Shown in pieces: positions 16,772 through 25,635 of a DNA stretch of 64,000 nucleotides. The position numbers were made by a program, and so were the translations under genes. Source of the DNA: Lachnospiraceae bacterium NK4A179 (GTDB lineage Bacteria > Bacillota > Clostridia > Lachnospirales > Lachnospiraceae); assembly GCA_000421045.1 (NCBI GenBank), contig ATWC01000003.1:62001-126000 (forward strand). The letters run 5' to 3'. The stretch's first letter is position 1; every line of letters begins with the position of its first letter. The notes beneath the pieces were generated by a model, which saw only the letters and a list, made by a program, of their open reading frames with translations, ran no database searches and had not been told where the DNA came from.

Positions 16772-18187
16772 ATGGATCTGCTTTCTTCAGGGATCATCAT
16801 ATTTTTTCTGCCTGCTGCACTGATCCTTTATTATGGCGCAGGTCATTTTATCAACAGGACCGCACAGAAAATGATACTCTGTACGGTCTCGCTGCTGTTT
16901 TATCTTTTTTTCGGATACATCCCGTTTCTTATCATGTTTGCGGAAGCGCTCGCAGACAGATACTTATCCGTAAAGCTGTCAGAGAAAAAATCGAAAGCAC
17001 TGCTTGCTTTTGCCATTTCGTTAAATGTTCTGGTGCTTTTACTTTTTAAATATCTGAATTTCTTTGCGGGCAATGTCTCGTTACTTGCAGGTAAGGCTTT
17101 TACACCCTTTGATCTGATAATGCCTGTAGGCATAAGCTATATAACTTTCAGTCAGATAGCTTATCTTGTTGACTCATACAGAGGTGAGACAAAAAATGTG
17201 AGCTTTATCGATTATATGATCTTTGTATTTTTCTTTCCAAAGATCATGCTGGGCCCCATCTGTCTTCATGAAGATATCATTCCTGCTCTGAACGATAAAA
17301 AACGCTTTAAGATAAATCCCGAGAATATGGGAATAGGCCTTATGCAGTTTACCACGGGCATGGCAAAAAAGCTTTTGATCGTTCCGCATTTAAGCAGCTC
17401 TGCTGACTTTGGTTTTGCATATATACCGAATCTTACATCAGCGGATGCCTGGTTTTTTGCAATAGTATACATGCTTCAGATCTATCTTGATTTTTCGGGC
17501 TATTGTGATATCGCCTGCGGTATAGCAAAGCTGTTCAATATAGATCTTCCGATGAATTTTGATTCGCCTTATAAGATGATCTCCGTAAGCGATTATTGGG
17601 CAAGATGGCATCTTACTCTCACAAGGTTTTTAAGAAAGTACATTTATTTTCCGCTCGGCGGAAACAGAAAAGGAAAGTTTCGTACATATGTTAATGTCAT
17701 GATCATTTTCCTGATAAGCGGATTCTGGCACGGTGCAAACTGGACATATATTTTCTGGGGCGGTCTTCACGGACTCTGCATGGTATTTGAGAAGATGTTT
17801 AAGAAAGAGCTTGAAAAGATACCGACACTTATCAGATGGATCGTGACAGCGCCTGTTATCGCGCTTCTGTGGGTATTCTTCCGCTGTGAGACTATAGGTG
17901 AGGCTTTTGAATATATCCGTAAGATGTTTTCGTTCAATTCTATTTTGCCAAGCCCTGTTTTCTGTGCATCGCTTGATTTCAATGATGTGCCGTTTATACA
18001 ACAGCATCTGAATATAGCCATGCCTCTGTTTGTTGCAGCAGTTTATGCCGGCTGTGTGTTCATACCGAATATCAGCCGAAGGAAATATAAAGCAAATACG
18101 TTTAACCTGATCGTAACGATTGTGCTGTTTGCGCTGTCATTTATATGTATCAGTGATGTGACACCATTTATATATTTTAAATTTTAA
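16772..18187 (+). CDS. MBOAT membrane O-acyltransferase, second copy
   Basis: 471 residues and a polytopic profile like the protein at 5747-7195. It has the same landmarks: YWARWHLTLTRFLRKYIYFP, LGGNRKGKF and FWHGANWTYIFWGG, with the conserved histidine near residue 320. Differences in the first half (for example FFPKIMLGPICLHEDI in place of the other copy's FFPQLIAGPIVRYRDI) suggest a different partner or acceptor. It starts 7 bases after the cellulase stop and is followed after 3 bases by an SGNH-like protein, so the two form an acylation pair. Its linkage to the cellulase may be only transcriptional. Confidence 0.9.
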   Translation: MDLLSSGIIIFFLPAALILYYGAGHFINRTAQKMILCTVSLLFYLFFGYIPFLIMFAEALADRYLSVKLSEKKSKALLAFAISLNVLVLLLFKYLNFFAGNVSLLAGKAFTPFDLIMPVGISYITFSQIAYLVDSYRGETKNVSFIDYMIFVFFFPKIMLGPICLHEDIIPALNDKKRFKINPENMGIGLMQFTTGMAKKLLIVPHLSSSADFGFAYIPNLTSADAWFFAIVYMLQIYLDFSGYCDIACGIAKLFNIDLPMNFDSPYKMISVSDYWARWHLTLTRFLRKYIYFPLGGNRKGKFRTYVNVMIIFLISGFWHGANWTYIFWGGLHGLCMVFEKMFKKELEKIPTLIRWIVTAPVIALLWVFFRCETIGEAFEYIRKMFSFNSILPSPVFCASLDFNDVPFIQQHLNIAMPLFVAAVYAGCVFIPNISRRKYKANTFNLIVTIVLFALSFICISDVTPFIYFKF

Positions 18188-18190
18188 AAA

Positions 18191-19267
18191 ATGTTAAAAG
18201 AGTTTTCCTGGAAAAAATGGTCCGTGGCGGCCTTCACAGTAATATGCGGAATGATAGTGCTTGTAATGGTGCTGGTCTTTGTTTTCGATCCCTTCTTTCA
18301 TTATCATGCTCCTTTGAAAGGGGTGCCTTATATCCTTGATAACGAGCGCTATCAGAATTACGGCATAGCAGCACATTTTGATTATGATGCTTTCATTACC
18401 GGAACATCCATGTGTGAAAATTTCAGACCTTCACAGGTTGATGAGCTGTTTGGAACAAACTGTGTGAAGCTTACAAACGGTGGCGCATTTTTCAAAGAAA
18501 CATCAGATATGGAAGCTTATGCGATGAAGAATAATCCTGATGTGAAGATGATCATCCGCTCTGTGGATCTTGCATTTGTATTTAACGAATGGGATTACAG
18601 AAACCCGGAAGTGCCTGATCCTGAGTATATGTATGACAACAATCCTTTCAATGACGGTGATTATATATTCAACACTTCTGTCGTAACGGATTATCTGCCG
18701 CGTACGATACAGCGCACCTTAAACGGTGATACTGCTGATACATTTGATGAATATGGCAATTTTGAGGACGAACTGACTTTCAGTAAGGAGGCGGTTTTGT
18801 CCCACACATCTCATCCTGCCCGTAATCCTGAGCAGAGAGGGATGACGGATGAGGAAAGGGAAGAATTAAGAGTAAGCATAGAAAAGAATTTTGTCGCAAA
18901 TGTTAAAGCTCATCCTGATGTGCAGTTTTATTATTTCTTCCCGCCCTACAGTGTGCTGGGATGGTACATAACCTATATTTCCGATGGAAAATATTATGCC
19001 TATACCGAAGCGATGCGCATGATATCTGAGGAAATGATCCAGTATGACAATGTACATCTGTTTACCTTTGATGATGCATATGATATAACGACAAACCTGG
19101 ATAATTACGGTGATGCAGGTCATTACAGTGCTGAGATAAGCGACTGGATCATTGAACAGATGGCAGCAGATAATTACAGGCTTACAGAGGATAACATCGA
19201 CAGCCGTCTGTCAGCGATAGAAAAGTATTATTACGAACTGGACTATGAAAAATTTTATGAGGAATAA
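18191..19267 (+). CDS. membrane-anchored SGNH-like protein, partner of MBOAT
   Basis: 358 residues. A signal anchor (about 12-32, AAFTVICGMIVLVMVLVFVF) is followed by an extracellular domain. Block I of an SGNH hydrolase is visible in DAFITGTSMCENFRPSQ (serine near residue 76). The C-terminal Asp-x-x-His is in YGDAGHYSAEISDWI (about 317-320). VQFYYFFPPYS fits the substrate-side strand. The segment between is longer than in DltD/AlgJ. Together with the MBOAT gene 3 bases upstream it should transfer or remove an acyl group on a surface polymer. No wall-anchoring motif is present. A Nudix gene follows after 7 bases and is probably unrelated in function. Confidence 0.75.
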   Translation: MLKEFSWKKWSVAAFTVICGMIVLVMVLVFVFDPFFHYHAPLKGVPYILDNERYQNYGIAAHFDYDAFITGTSMCENFRPSQVDELFGTNCVKLTNGGAFFKETSDMEAYAMKNNPDVKMIIRSVDLAFVFNEWDYRNPEVPDPEYMYDNNPFNDGDYIFNTSVVTDYLPRTIQRTLNGDTADTFDEYGNFEDELTFSKEAVLSHTSHPARNPEQRGMTDEEREELRVSIEKNFVANVKAHPDVQFYYFFPPYSVLGWYITYISDGKYYAYTEAMRMISEEMIQYDNVHLFTFDDAYDITTNLDNYGDAGHYSAEISDWIIEQMAADNYRLTEDNIDSRLSAIEKYYYELDYEKFYEE

Positions 19268-19274
19268 ATAAACT

Positions 19275-19940
19275 ATGAATAAAAAAGAACCTGTCATAAC
19301 AGATGAATGCATGAAGACAATGTTTGAATCGCAGTATCTGAATGTTTATGACCTTCAATATATGGAAGGCAGGCATTATTACAATGCAACAAGAAGAAAG
19401 AGAGAAGATACCGCTGTCCTTAAGTCAGAAGAAGAATACCTTCATATGATACCCGATGCTGTCAGCTGCTTTGTGATAGTTAAGGGCAGCGAAGATAAAC
19501 TTCTGCTTGCAAAGGAATACAGGTATCCTACGGGACATTTCATACTTGGTGTGCCTGCAGGCCTTATAGACAGAGCAGACATTGAGATAAAGCCGGATCC
19601 TGAGCAAACCCGTACAGAGGCACTTATAAAGGCGGCAAAACGTGAGCTTAAGGAAGAAACCGGGCTTACAGTATCGGACGTATCGGTCGTGAATCCGCTT
19701 GTTTTTTCAAGTCCGGGCCTTACGGATGAAAGTAATGCACTGGTGAAGGTGACCATTTCGGAGGAAGATCTGAAAGAACTTACCCAGAGTGGTGCTGAAG
19801 CTTCAGAGGTTTTTGACGGATTTGAACTGATCGACCGAAAGTTGGCAGAAAAACTTATAAAAGACGGTGTGGATGATGAAGGTCATTCCTATTCTGTTTA
19901 TACATGGATGGCCCTTGTTTTCTTCCTGTCGAAGTTGTAA
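19275..19940 (+). CDS. Nudix hydrolase (ADP-ribose pyrophosphatase-like)
   Basis: 221 residues, cytoplasmic. The Nudix helix is present as E-ALIKAAK-RELKEETGL, with the metal-binding glutamates. Upstream, GVPAGLIDR fits the usual 'P.G..d.ge' turn, but about 14 extra residues (ADIEIKPDPEQTRT) separate it from the helix, so the standard G-x5-E spacing is broken by an insertion. The N-terminal half (VIVKGSEDKLLLAKEYRYPTG) resembles ADP-ribose pyrophosphatases, which hydrolyse ADP-ribose to AMP and ribose-5-phosphate. Substrate preference is not fixed by sequence. It ends a transcript; the moxR promoter begins at its stop codon. Confidence 0.85.
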   Translation: MNKKEPVITDECMKTMFESQYLNVYDLQYMEGRHYYNATRRKREDTAVLKSEEEYLHMIPDAVSCFVIVKGSEDKLLLAKEYRYPTGHFILGVPAGLIDRADIEIKPDPEQTRTEALIKAAKRELKEETGLTVSDVSVVNPLVFSSPGLTDESNALVKVTISEEDLKELTQSGAEASEVFDGFELIDRKLAEKLIKDGVDDEGHSYSVYTWMALVFFLSKL

Positions 19941-19963
19941 ATATTACTTGCTAATGCTATTAT
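19935..19963 (+). promoter_or_regulatory. promoter of the MoxR/Bat-like operon
   Basis: TTGTAA at 19935-19940, a 17-base spacer and TATTAT at 19958-19963. Transcription would start near 19970, about 45 bases before the moxR ATG. Confidence 0.6.
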
Positions 19964-20013
19964 TAGATGTTAAAACAATACGTAATCAATAAGACAGGGG
20001 AGGGAATATACCT

Positions 20014-21021
20014 ATGGATAATAACGCAATGGGTGCAAAGATATCTGACGAGGATATGCAGTGGTCACAGGCTGCACTTCGCGATATAGACAAATTCTTT
20101 GCAACAAGAGTCATAGGACAGAAAAATCTTGAGCGAGCTCTGGTATCGGCCCTTATTGGAAACGGCCACGTGCTTGTCGAATCTGTACCCGGACTTGCCA
20201 AGACTACGGCTGCCAGAGCTCTGGCAGATGCTGTTAAGGGTAAGTTTTCAAGAATACAGTGCACACCGGATCTTCTTCCGGGCGATATCATAGGAACCCA
20301 GATATACAGACAGGATACAGGAAGCTTTGAGACAGTTCTCGGCCCTGTATTTGCGAACTTTGTGCTTCTTGATGAAATAAACAGATCAAGTGCAAAGACA
20401 CAGAGTGCCATGCTCGAGGCCATGGCAGAGCGTCAGGTAACCATCGGCGGAGTTTCCTATCCTATGCCCAAGGAACTCTTTATCGTTGTGGCAACGCAGA
20501 ACCCCATAGAGCAGGAAGGAACCTATCCTCTTTCGGAGGCTCAGTCAGACCGTTTCATGATAAAGGAGACGATCTTCTATCCCACACCCGAAGAAGATGT
20601 ATCTATCATCAATCTTGTTGAGAACAGGGAACAGAAAACAGAAGAGCTTTCACCTGTGATCGATGTTACGGAGGTGCTGAGACTTCAGCAGATAACAGAC
20701 AACGTTTACTGTGATGATGCGATAAAGAGATACATAGCTGCGATAGTTGCAGCTACAAGAAATGCCGATACGGTTCTTCCTCAGGAACTCAGAGGATACG
20801 TTAAGCTCGGAGCATCACCCAGAGCCATGATAGCTTTCCTGAAGATAGGAAAGGCAAATGCGCTCATGCAGGGCAGAGCCTATGTTACACCTGATGATAT
20901 CAAGATGGCAGCACACGGCGTTTTAAGACATCGTATAGCTCTTCGCTATATTGCGTCTGCCGACGGAGTTACTCCCGATATCGTCATCACTAATATGCTC
21001 AACTCTATACCCACTCCGTAA
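20014..21021 (+). CDS. MoxR-family AAA+ ATPase
   Basis: 335 residues. Walker A is in VESVPGLAKTTAARAL and Walker B in FVLLDEINRSSAKTQSAMLEAM. Sensor 1 is VVATQNPIEQEGTYPLSEAQSDRF, a hallmark of MoxR proteins. MoxR ATPases are chaperone-like and act with vWA proteins to assemble or activate partners, often at the membrane. It starts at an ATG after GGGGAGGG. It heads a six-gene run (DUF58, small membrane protein, two vWA proteins, TPR protein) matching the Bat/MoxR operon plan. Its client in this organism is unknown. Confidence 0.93.
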   Translation: MDNNAMGAKISDEDMQWSQAALRDIDKFFATRVIGQKNLERALVSALIGNGHVLVESVPGLAKTTAARALADAVKGKFSRIQCTPDLLPGDIIGTQIYRQDTGSFETVLGPVFANFVLLDEINRSSAKTQSAMLEAMAERQVTIGGVSYPMPKELFIVVATQNPIEQEGTYPLSEAQSDRFMIKETIFYPTPEEDVSIINLVENREQKTEELSPVIDVTEVLRLQQITDNVYCDDAIKRYIAAIVAATRNADTVLPQELRGYVKLGASPRAMIAFLKIGKANALMQGRAYVTPDDIKMAAHGVLRHRIALRYIASADGVTPDIVITNMLNSIPTP

Positions 21022-21039
21022 AGGATAAAGAAGTTATCG

Positions 21040-21987
21040 ATGGCAAAGGCAAAAGAAAAAAAAGAAAAAGCTAAACCTGAAGTAAAAAAGATGCAGAGGA
21101 TCAGGCCTAACTATGAGGCTTTGGACAGTTTGAGTTCAATGGTCCACTTTATTCAGTACGGCCGCACTTTAGACAGAAGTGACGGTGCTTTTCCGTCTGT
21201 CTTCAGAGGCCAGAGCATGGAGTTTGAGGATCTGAGACCCTATGTGCCCGGAGACAATCTCCGTGATATGGACTGGAAGTCTACTTCACGTGCAGGTATC
21301 CCTATGGTAAGAAATTATGTCGGTGATAAGCGCAAGCAGATCATATTTATCGCAGATACCGGAAAGACAATGAAAGGAACCATGCCTGACGGAAATGATA
21401 AACGTGAATGTGTTATGCTCTCACTCGGTACGGCAGCTTATCTTTCGATGAGAAGCGGTGCTGATATAAGCATTATTTGCGGTGATGACTGGAAGAGCCG
21501 TCTGAATCATTTTGAAAGGGGCGGCGGATATTTTGAAGAGAGCATGGATCTTATGCAGCATGCCCTGTTTAAAGATACGGAAAAAAAGGTTGAATGCCCT
21601 GAAGTATGGGAAGTCATAGACATGATACTTGATATGCCTCTCAGAGGTGTATCCATTTGTCTTGTGACGGATCTGAAGGGTATGTATGATATTCCGGAAA
21701 AAGCGCTCAGAGCAGCTGCCTCCGGAAGGGAGTTCTATGCTTTTGAGATCTCGGACGGAACTTTTGACAGAAGAAATTATTACGATGTTTTATCCGACCG
21801 TTTTATCCCGGGTTTTTTTAGCAGGAGTAAAAAACTGTCAGAAGAGATATGGAAGAAACAGGAAGAATATCAGACTCAGGTGCGCAACAAGTTAAGAAGA
21901 TGCGGTGTGGTCTATGCATATCTTGAGGATGAGAAGGAAATTCCTGAAACGGTTACTAAAGTATTAAACGGGGAGATTACAGACTGA
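21040..21987 (+). CDS. DUF58 (vWA-like) protein of the MoxR operon
   Basis: 315 residues. The DUF58 hallmark GDNLRDMDWKSTSRAG is at about residues 70-85, followed by a vWA-like stretch QIIFIADTGKTMKGT where the metal site would be. A highly charged N-terminus (KAKEKKEKAKPEVKK) and no membrane helix indicate a cytoplasmic protein. DUF58 proteins sit beside MoxR in most genomes and are probably direct partners. It ends in TGATG, sharing one base with the next start, so translation is coupled. Confidence 0.9.
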   Translation: MAKAKEKKEKAKPEVKKMQRIRPNYEALDSLSSMVHFIQYGRTLDRSDGAFPSVFRGQSMEFEDLRPYVPGDNLRDMDWKSTSRAGIPMVRNYVGDKRKQIIFIADTGKTMKGTMPDGNDKRECVMLSLGTAAYLSMRSGADISIICGDDWKSRLNHFERGGGYFEESMDLMQHALFKDTEKKVECPEVWEVIDMILDMPLRGVSICLVTDLKGMYDIPEKALRAAASGREFYAFEISDGTFDRRNYYDVLSDRFIPGFFSRSKKLSEEIWKKQEEYQTQVRNKLRRCGVVYAYLEDEKEIPETVTKVLNGEITD

Positions 21988-22484
21988 TGAAATATTCCGT
22001 TGATCTTCAACCGGCTATGATGGATGAATTATATTGGTTTTTCTTATGGCTTGGCGTTCTTGTCGCTATGGTCATGCTTGTGCTGGTTTATAGAAGCCTC
22101 CATGCAAAGGTATTGGAGTTACGCATAGCGAAGATGAATGCACTCAAGAAAAAGCTTCCGGTCATACCGGGTGCATACAGGATGATGTTCTTAAAAGATG
22201 CCGCATATGCACGTCTTAATCTGCTTGAAAGATCGCAGCGTGAAGGAAAGCTTACCATACGTGATACATGCATCGGTATAAGTGCCGTTATAAGAGAATT
22301 TCTCGCCAAGGCAGCAGGAAGAAATGCCGATTGTCAGACCCTGTTAGAGATACGTCAGTGGAACAGGCCGGAGGTTGTTATGTTTATAGATGGTATATAT
22401 GATGCTGAATTTTCAAGAATGTCAGTAAAAGATACAGAAAGACTTTTCAGAGAAGCAAGAAAGCTGGTGTTATCATGGAAGTAA
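21987..22484 (+). CDS. small membrane protein of the MoxR operon (DUF4381-like position)
   Basis: 165 residues. One membrane helix (about 13-35, WFFLWLGVLVAMVMLVLVY) is followed by a cytoplasmic alpha-helical domain containing RDTCIGISAVIREFLAKAAG and LFREARKLVL. In position and layout it matches the short DUF4381-type proteins between DUF58 and vWA genes in Bat operons, but the sequence is too diverged for a firm family call. The start overlaps the previous stop and its own 3' end overlaps the next gene by 10 bases, so it should be translated with them. Confidence 0.7.
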   Translation: MKYSVDLQPAMMDELYWFFLWLGVLVAMVMLVLVYRSLHAKVLELRIAKMNALKKKLPVIPGAYRMMFLKDAAYARLNLLERSQREGKLTIRDTCIGISAVIREFLAKAAGRNADCQTLLEIRQWNRPEVVMFIDGIYDAEFSRMSVKDTERLFREARKLVLSWK

Positions 22485-23614
22485 TAACACTTCGTCATCC
22501 CGGATTGACCACGGCACTCTCGATACTTGTGATCCTTGGGTTTGCAGCTGTTCTCATATTCCGTATATGGAAGATGAGAAAAGGCATAGATGAAAAAGAA
22601 CAGGCAAGACTTAAGGGAACGGCTACCATGTGGATAGCTGAGACTCTTCCGGGATATAAGCGCAAACGCGCAACTTATATCATACTTAATGTTATAGGGT
22701 TTGCCGGACTTATCATGAGTCTTTTAAGCTGTTCATATCTTATGGGACGTCCCAGCTATAATAAAGAGATCACAACAGGAGTGCAGAGAAGAGATATCTA
22801 TCTCTGTCTTGATGTTTCATATTCTCTTTACCAGCTCAATTATGATTTTGTCGACAGACTTGAAGAAGTAGTCAAGGGTCTTGAAGGCGACAGAGTCGGC
22901 ATCTCCATATTCAATACAACAACAGTGCAGTATATGCCAATGACGGATGATATGGAGTTCACTGCTGACAAGCTTGAAAAACTGAAGAAATATTTCATTC
23001 TGCAAAAACAATATGTAGAGCTGTATGAGGATATGGACAGCTATGACCTGATGAACATGAGCGAAGAAGAAATGAAGCAGTACGATAACCTCAAAAACCA
23101 GCTCAATGCATATGAAGCAGGTACTATCCTTAATAACTATTACAAGGGAAGTTCACTCATAGGAGAGGGACTTGCAAGCTGCCTGTATAACTTCCCTTCG
23201 CTTGGTGATTCGGAAAGAACACGTGTTATCATCATGGTAACGGATAATGCACAGAGTAATCTGATGCCTCCGACTGTAGAGCTTCCCGAGGCATGTGAAC
23301 TCTGCAAGAAGAATGATGTTACGGTTTTCGGTATCTTTCCTCCGGAATCATCAATGAGATTTCTTCAGGCTGGTCAGACGCCTGAAAAGCTGAGATCGGA
23401 CATGCAGAAGAATATAGAAAAGACCGGAGGCGCATTCTATATTGCGGCTGATGATTTTGATACCAGTGACATCATAAAGAAGATCCAGGCGCATGAAGCC
23501 ATGCAGGTCGATCAGATATCGATGACACGTACGCTGGATGATCCCAGAAAGGCCATAATCCTTTGCGTACTCGGATTTTCGCTTTTTGCTGCGATCAAGG
23601 GGGTGGGAGCATGA
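22475..23614 (+). CDS. vWA-domain membrane protein (BatA-like)
   Basis: 379 residues. There are two N-terminal helices (about 10-30 and 66-90), a vWA domain, and a hydrophobic segment at the C-terminus. The metal-ion-dependent adhesion site is visible as CLDVSYSL (Asp-x-Ser-x-Ser), then KGSSLIGEGL and VTDNAQSN. An insert of about 60 residues rich in Met, Glu and Tyr (near LYEDMDSYDLMNMSEEEM) separates the first two site loops, longer than in typical BatA. It probably faces outward and forms a complex with the following vWA protein under MoxR control. Start and stop overlap the neighbouring genes. Confidence 0.87.
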   Translation: MEVITLRHPGLTTALSILVILGFAAVLIFRIWKMRKGIDEKEQARLKGTATMWIAETLPGYKRKRATYIILNVIGFAGLIMSLLSCSYLMGRPSYNKEITTGVQRRDIYLCLDVSYSLYQLNYDFVDRLEEVVKGLEGDRVGISIFNTTTVQYMPMTDDMEFTADKLEKLKKYFILQKQYVELYEDMDSYDLMNMSEEEMKQYDNLKNQLNAYEAGTILNNYYKGSSLIGEGLASCLYNFPSLGDSERTRVIIMVTDNAQSNLMPPTVELPEACELCKKNDVTVFGIFPPESSMRFLQAGQTPEKLRSDMQKNIEKTGGAFYIAADDFDTSDIIKKIQAHEAMQVDQISMTRTLDDPRKAIILCVLGFSLFAAIKGVGA

Positions 23615-24561
23615 TAAAGTTCGATCCTGTTTTATCCCCCGTGATACTGGTGATAATCGTACTGATCCTTTTCGGTCTGCTCGCATTCGGTGCCATAAGG
23701 GCAGTAAGTTCACCTGTACGTAAGATAGTTACTGTATGCGTATCTGCATTGCTTTGTCTTTCAATACTACCGTTTGCCCTGCGCCCTATGGTAAGGAGTG
23801 CAAATGCACAGTATAAAAGACCCAATCTGGATGTTCTCTTTGTCCTTGATACGACTATCAGTATGTGGGGTGAGGATTATGCCGGATACAAGTCTCGTAT
23901 GGAAGGTGCTCAGGAAACCATCAGACATATAATGGATGAGCTTAAAGGAAGCTCGTTTGCACTTATAACTTTCGATGACAATAGTGAAGTGCGTATGCCT
24001 CTTACACAGGACTATCAGTCGATCGACGATGCAATGAGCGCTATCCGCAATCCGAGCAAGTATCTTGCAAAGGGAAGTACGCTCAATGCTCCGCGCGATG
24101 ACATGAAGTATATGCTTGAGCGAATGGGCAAAGAAGAAGGTCATGAAAGAGTGGTATTCTTCTTAAGTGATGGAGAGATAACAAACGGAGAGAGACTTAG
24201 CAGTTTTGCCGATATCGGCCAGAAAGTAGATTCGGGAGCTGTACTTGGATTCGGTACTGCAGCAGGTGCCAGCATGAGAGACGGAAACGGTTACGGTGTA
24301 AAGGATCCCGAGTCCGGAGAAACAGCGAAAAGCTGCCTTGATGAAGCTACGCTTCAGCAGCTGGCCAATGATCTGGGTGTGAAATATGTGCATGTAGATG
24401 ATCCGGATGAAGTGGATCCGGTTGTGAACAAAGCGCTTGTGGGAGCTGAACAGATCCTTGATGAGAGAGAGGATCTGGATTCCTATGATGATATTTATTA
24501 TATCTTTGTTCCTATATTCATGATTCTTTTGCTTACGGAGTTGTTCCTGTTCAGGGAGTAA
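23611..24561 (+). CDS. second vWA-domain membrane protein (BatA/BatB-like)
   Basis: 316 residues from the ATG at 23611, which has a GGGTGGGAG site and overlaps the previous stop as ATGA; a longer frame from 23563 is translation of the previous gene's DNA. Two N-terminal helices (about 7-28 and 36-55) precede the vWA domain: VLFVLDTTISMWG (Asp-x-Thr-x-Ser), the metal-site threonine near AKGSTLNAPRDDM, and FFLSDGEITNGE. A final C-terminal helix (IFVPIFMILLLTELFLF) anchors the other end. This is the BatA/BatB architecture. The next gene is preceded by a repeated hairpin leader. Confidence 0.88.
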   Translation: MIKFDPVLSPVILVIIVLILFGLLAFGAIRAVSSPVRKIVTVCVSALLCLSILPFALRPMVRSANAQYKRPNLDVLFVLDTTISMWGEDYAGYKSRMEGAQETIRHIMDELKGSSFALITFDDNSEVRMPLTQDYQSIDDAMSAIRNPSKYLAKGSTLNAPRDDMKYMLERMGKEEGHERVVFFLSDGEITNGERLSSFADIGQKVDSGAVLGFGTAAGASMRDGNGYGVKDPESGETAKSCLDEATLQQLANDLGVKYVHVDDPDEVDPVVNKALVGAEQILDEREDLDSYDDIYYIFVPIFMILLLTELFLFRE

Positions 24562-24566
24562 GAGCT

Positions 24567-24602
24567 CAGAGAAACCGCATACGCGTATTTCTCTTCGTGG
24601 AG
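24567..24602 (+). repeat. 36-nt 5'-UTR hairpin repeat, copy 1 (ends in ribosome site)
   Basis: AGAGAAA pairs with TTTCTCT around CCGCATACGCGTA, followed by TCGTGGAG, where GGAG is the ribosome site seven bases before the ATG at 24610. It matches 35195-35230 at 35 of 36 positions although the downstream genes are unrelated. The single difference (T for G) weakens the inner CCGC/GCGG stem. It sits between co-directional operon genes. Confidence 0.85.
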
Positions 24603-24609
24603 AATAAAT

Positions 24610-25620
24610 ATGAAGCTGAAGATTAAAAGTGAATCAGATAAGTTAAAAAGTCAGTATATTATCTTTAATATACTTCAGTTCCTTGCTGTGCTCGCGTGCA
24701 TAGCTACTTTTGTGTTCTTTATAATAATGGGTGTCAGGCTTTTGGTTAACAGTCTTTATGTTGCCGCTGCATCTCAGGATGTTTATATTGAGGCACCTGA
24801 AAAAATGATAGGAAGACAGGTAACATTTCTTGATCGTTATGTCACAAGATACAATATCGGTAACGGCAGATATGCCGCAGGTGATTATGACAGTGCCGTA
24901 AATAATTATGAAAAGGCATTAAGCGAGGGAATCCTTGGAGGCAGGAAGTGCAAAACATGTGTCAATCTTGCACTTTCACGTACCAAGACCATCGATTTTG
25001 AAACTATCTACAGCGAGTTTGGCAAGTTTAAAAAAGGCCAGGATATAGACAGGGAAGCTCTGATAAATCAGATAAAGGATGCGATCGGTGTACTTGAGGA
25101 TGCTGGTGAGGATCTTACCGCAAACGGATGTACCGGTGAGGAACCGGATATGTCGATCCCCGAAGAAGACAGGGAGACTGCAAGACTTCTAAAAGAAGAT
25201 ATAGATAAAGAGATAGAGGAACTCAAGAAGATGCTCGCCGAGCTTATGCAGGGTGGAGAAGGCGGTGATTCCCAGGGAGAAGAATCTCCGGATGGGGGAT
25301 CCGGAAGCGGCAAAAAGGCTTCCCAGAACGGATCGGGCGGAACCACATCCAGAGAGGATAAGATAAAGGGAGAGCTTGAGAAGCAGCAGCGCGAAGCTAT
25401 GGAAGAGCAGAGTGAAGCTGAGGAAGATTACGAGTGGTATAAGGAGCAGAACGGCCAGAATGAAGGCGGTCCTGACGGAGACAATCAGGATGAAAACAGC
25501 CAGGGCGGCAAAGATAAGCAGCAAGGCGGTTTTGGCAATGATCAACAAGGCGGCGGTGGCGGACAAGGCAACGGAGAAGACGAAAGCGAGCCCGATGAGG
25601 ATAAGATAAAGCCGTGGTGA
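24610..25620 (+). CDS. membrane-anchored TPR-like protein with Gly/Gln/Glu-rich tail (BatC-like)
   Basis: 336 residues. One N-terminal helix (about 22-45) is followed by a TPR-like unit (YNIGNGRYAAGDYDSAVNNYEKALSEG) and a coiled coil (LLKEDIDKEIEELKKMLAELM). A long disordered tail from about residue 215 is dominated by Gly, Gln, Glu, Asp and Asn and ends DEDKIKPW. The TPR plus acidic tail matches BatC-type proteins that close Bat operons. It probably scaffolds the vWA proteins. It is translated from the ribosome site supplied by the 36-nt hairpin leader, so it may be controlled apart from upstream genes. Confidence 0.78.
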   Translation: MKLKIKSESDKLKSQYIIFNILQFLAVLACIATFVFFIIMGVRLLVNSLYVAAASQDVYIEAPEKMIGRQVTFLDRYVTRYNIGNGRYAAGDYDSAVNNYEKALSEGILGGRKCKTCVNLALSRTKTIDFETIYSEFGKFKKGQDIDREALINQIKDAIGVLEDAGEDLTANGCTGEEPDMSIPEEDRETARLLKEDIDKEIEELKKMLAELMQGGEGGDSQGEESPDGGSGSGKKASQNGSGGTTSREDKIKGELEKQQREAMEEQSEAEEDYEWYKEQNGQNEGGPDGDNQDENSQGGKDKQQGGFGNDQQGGGGGQGNGEDESEPDEDKIKPW

Positions 25621-25635
25621 TCCTTTTAGTAGATT

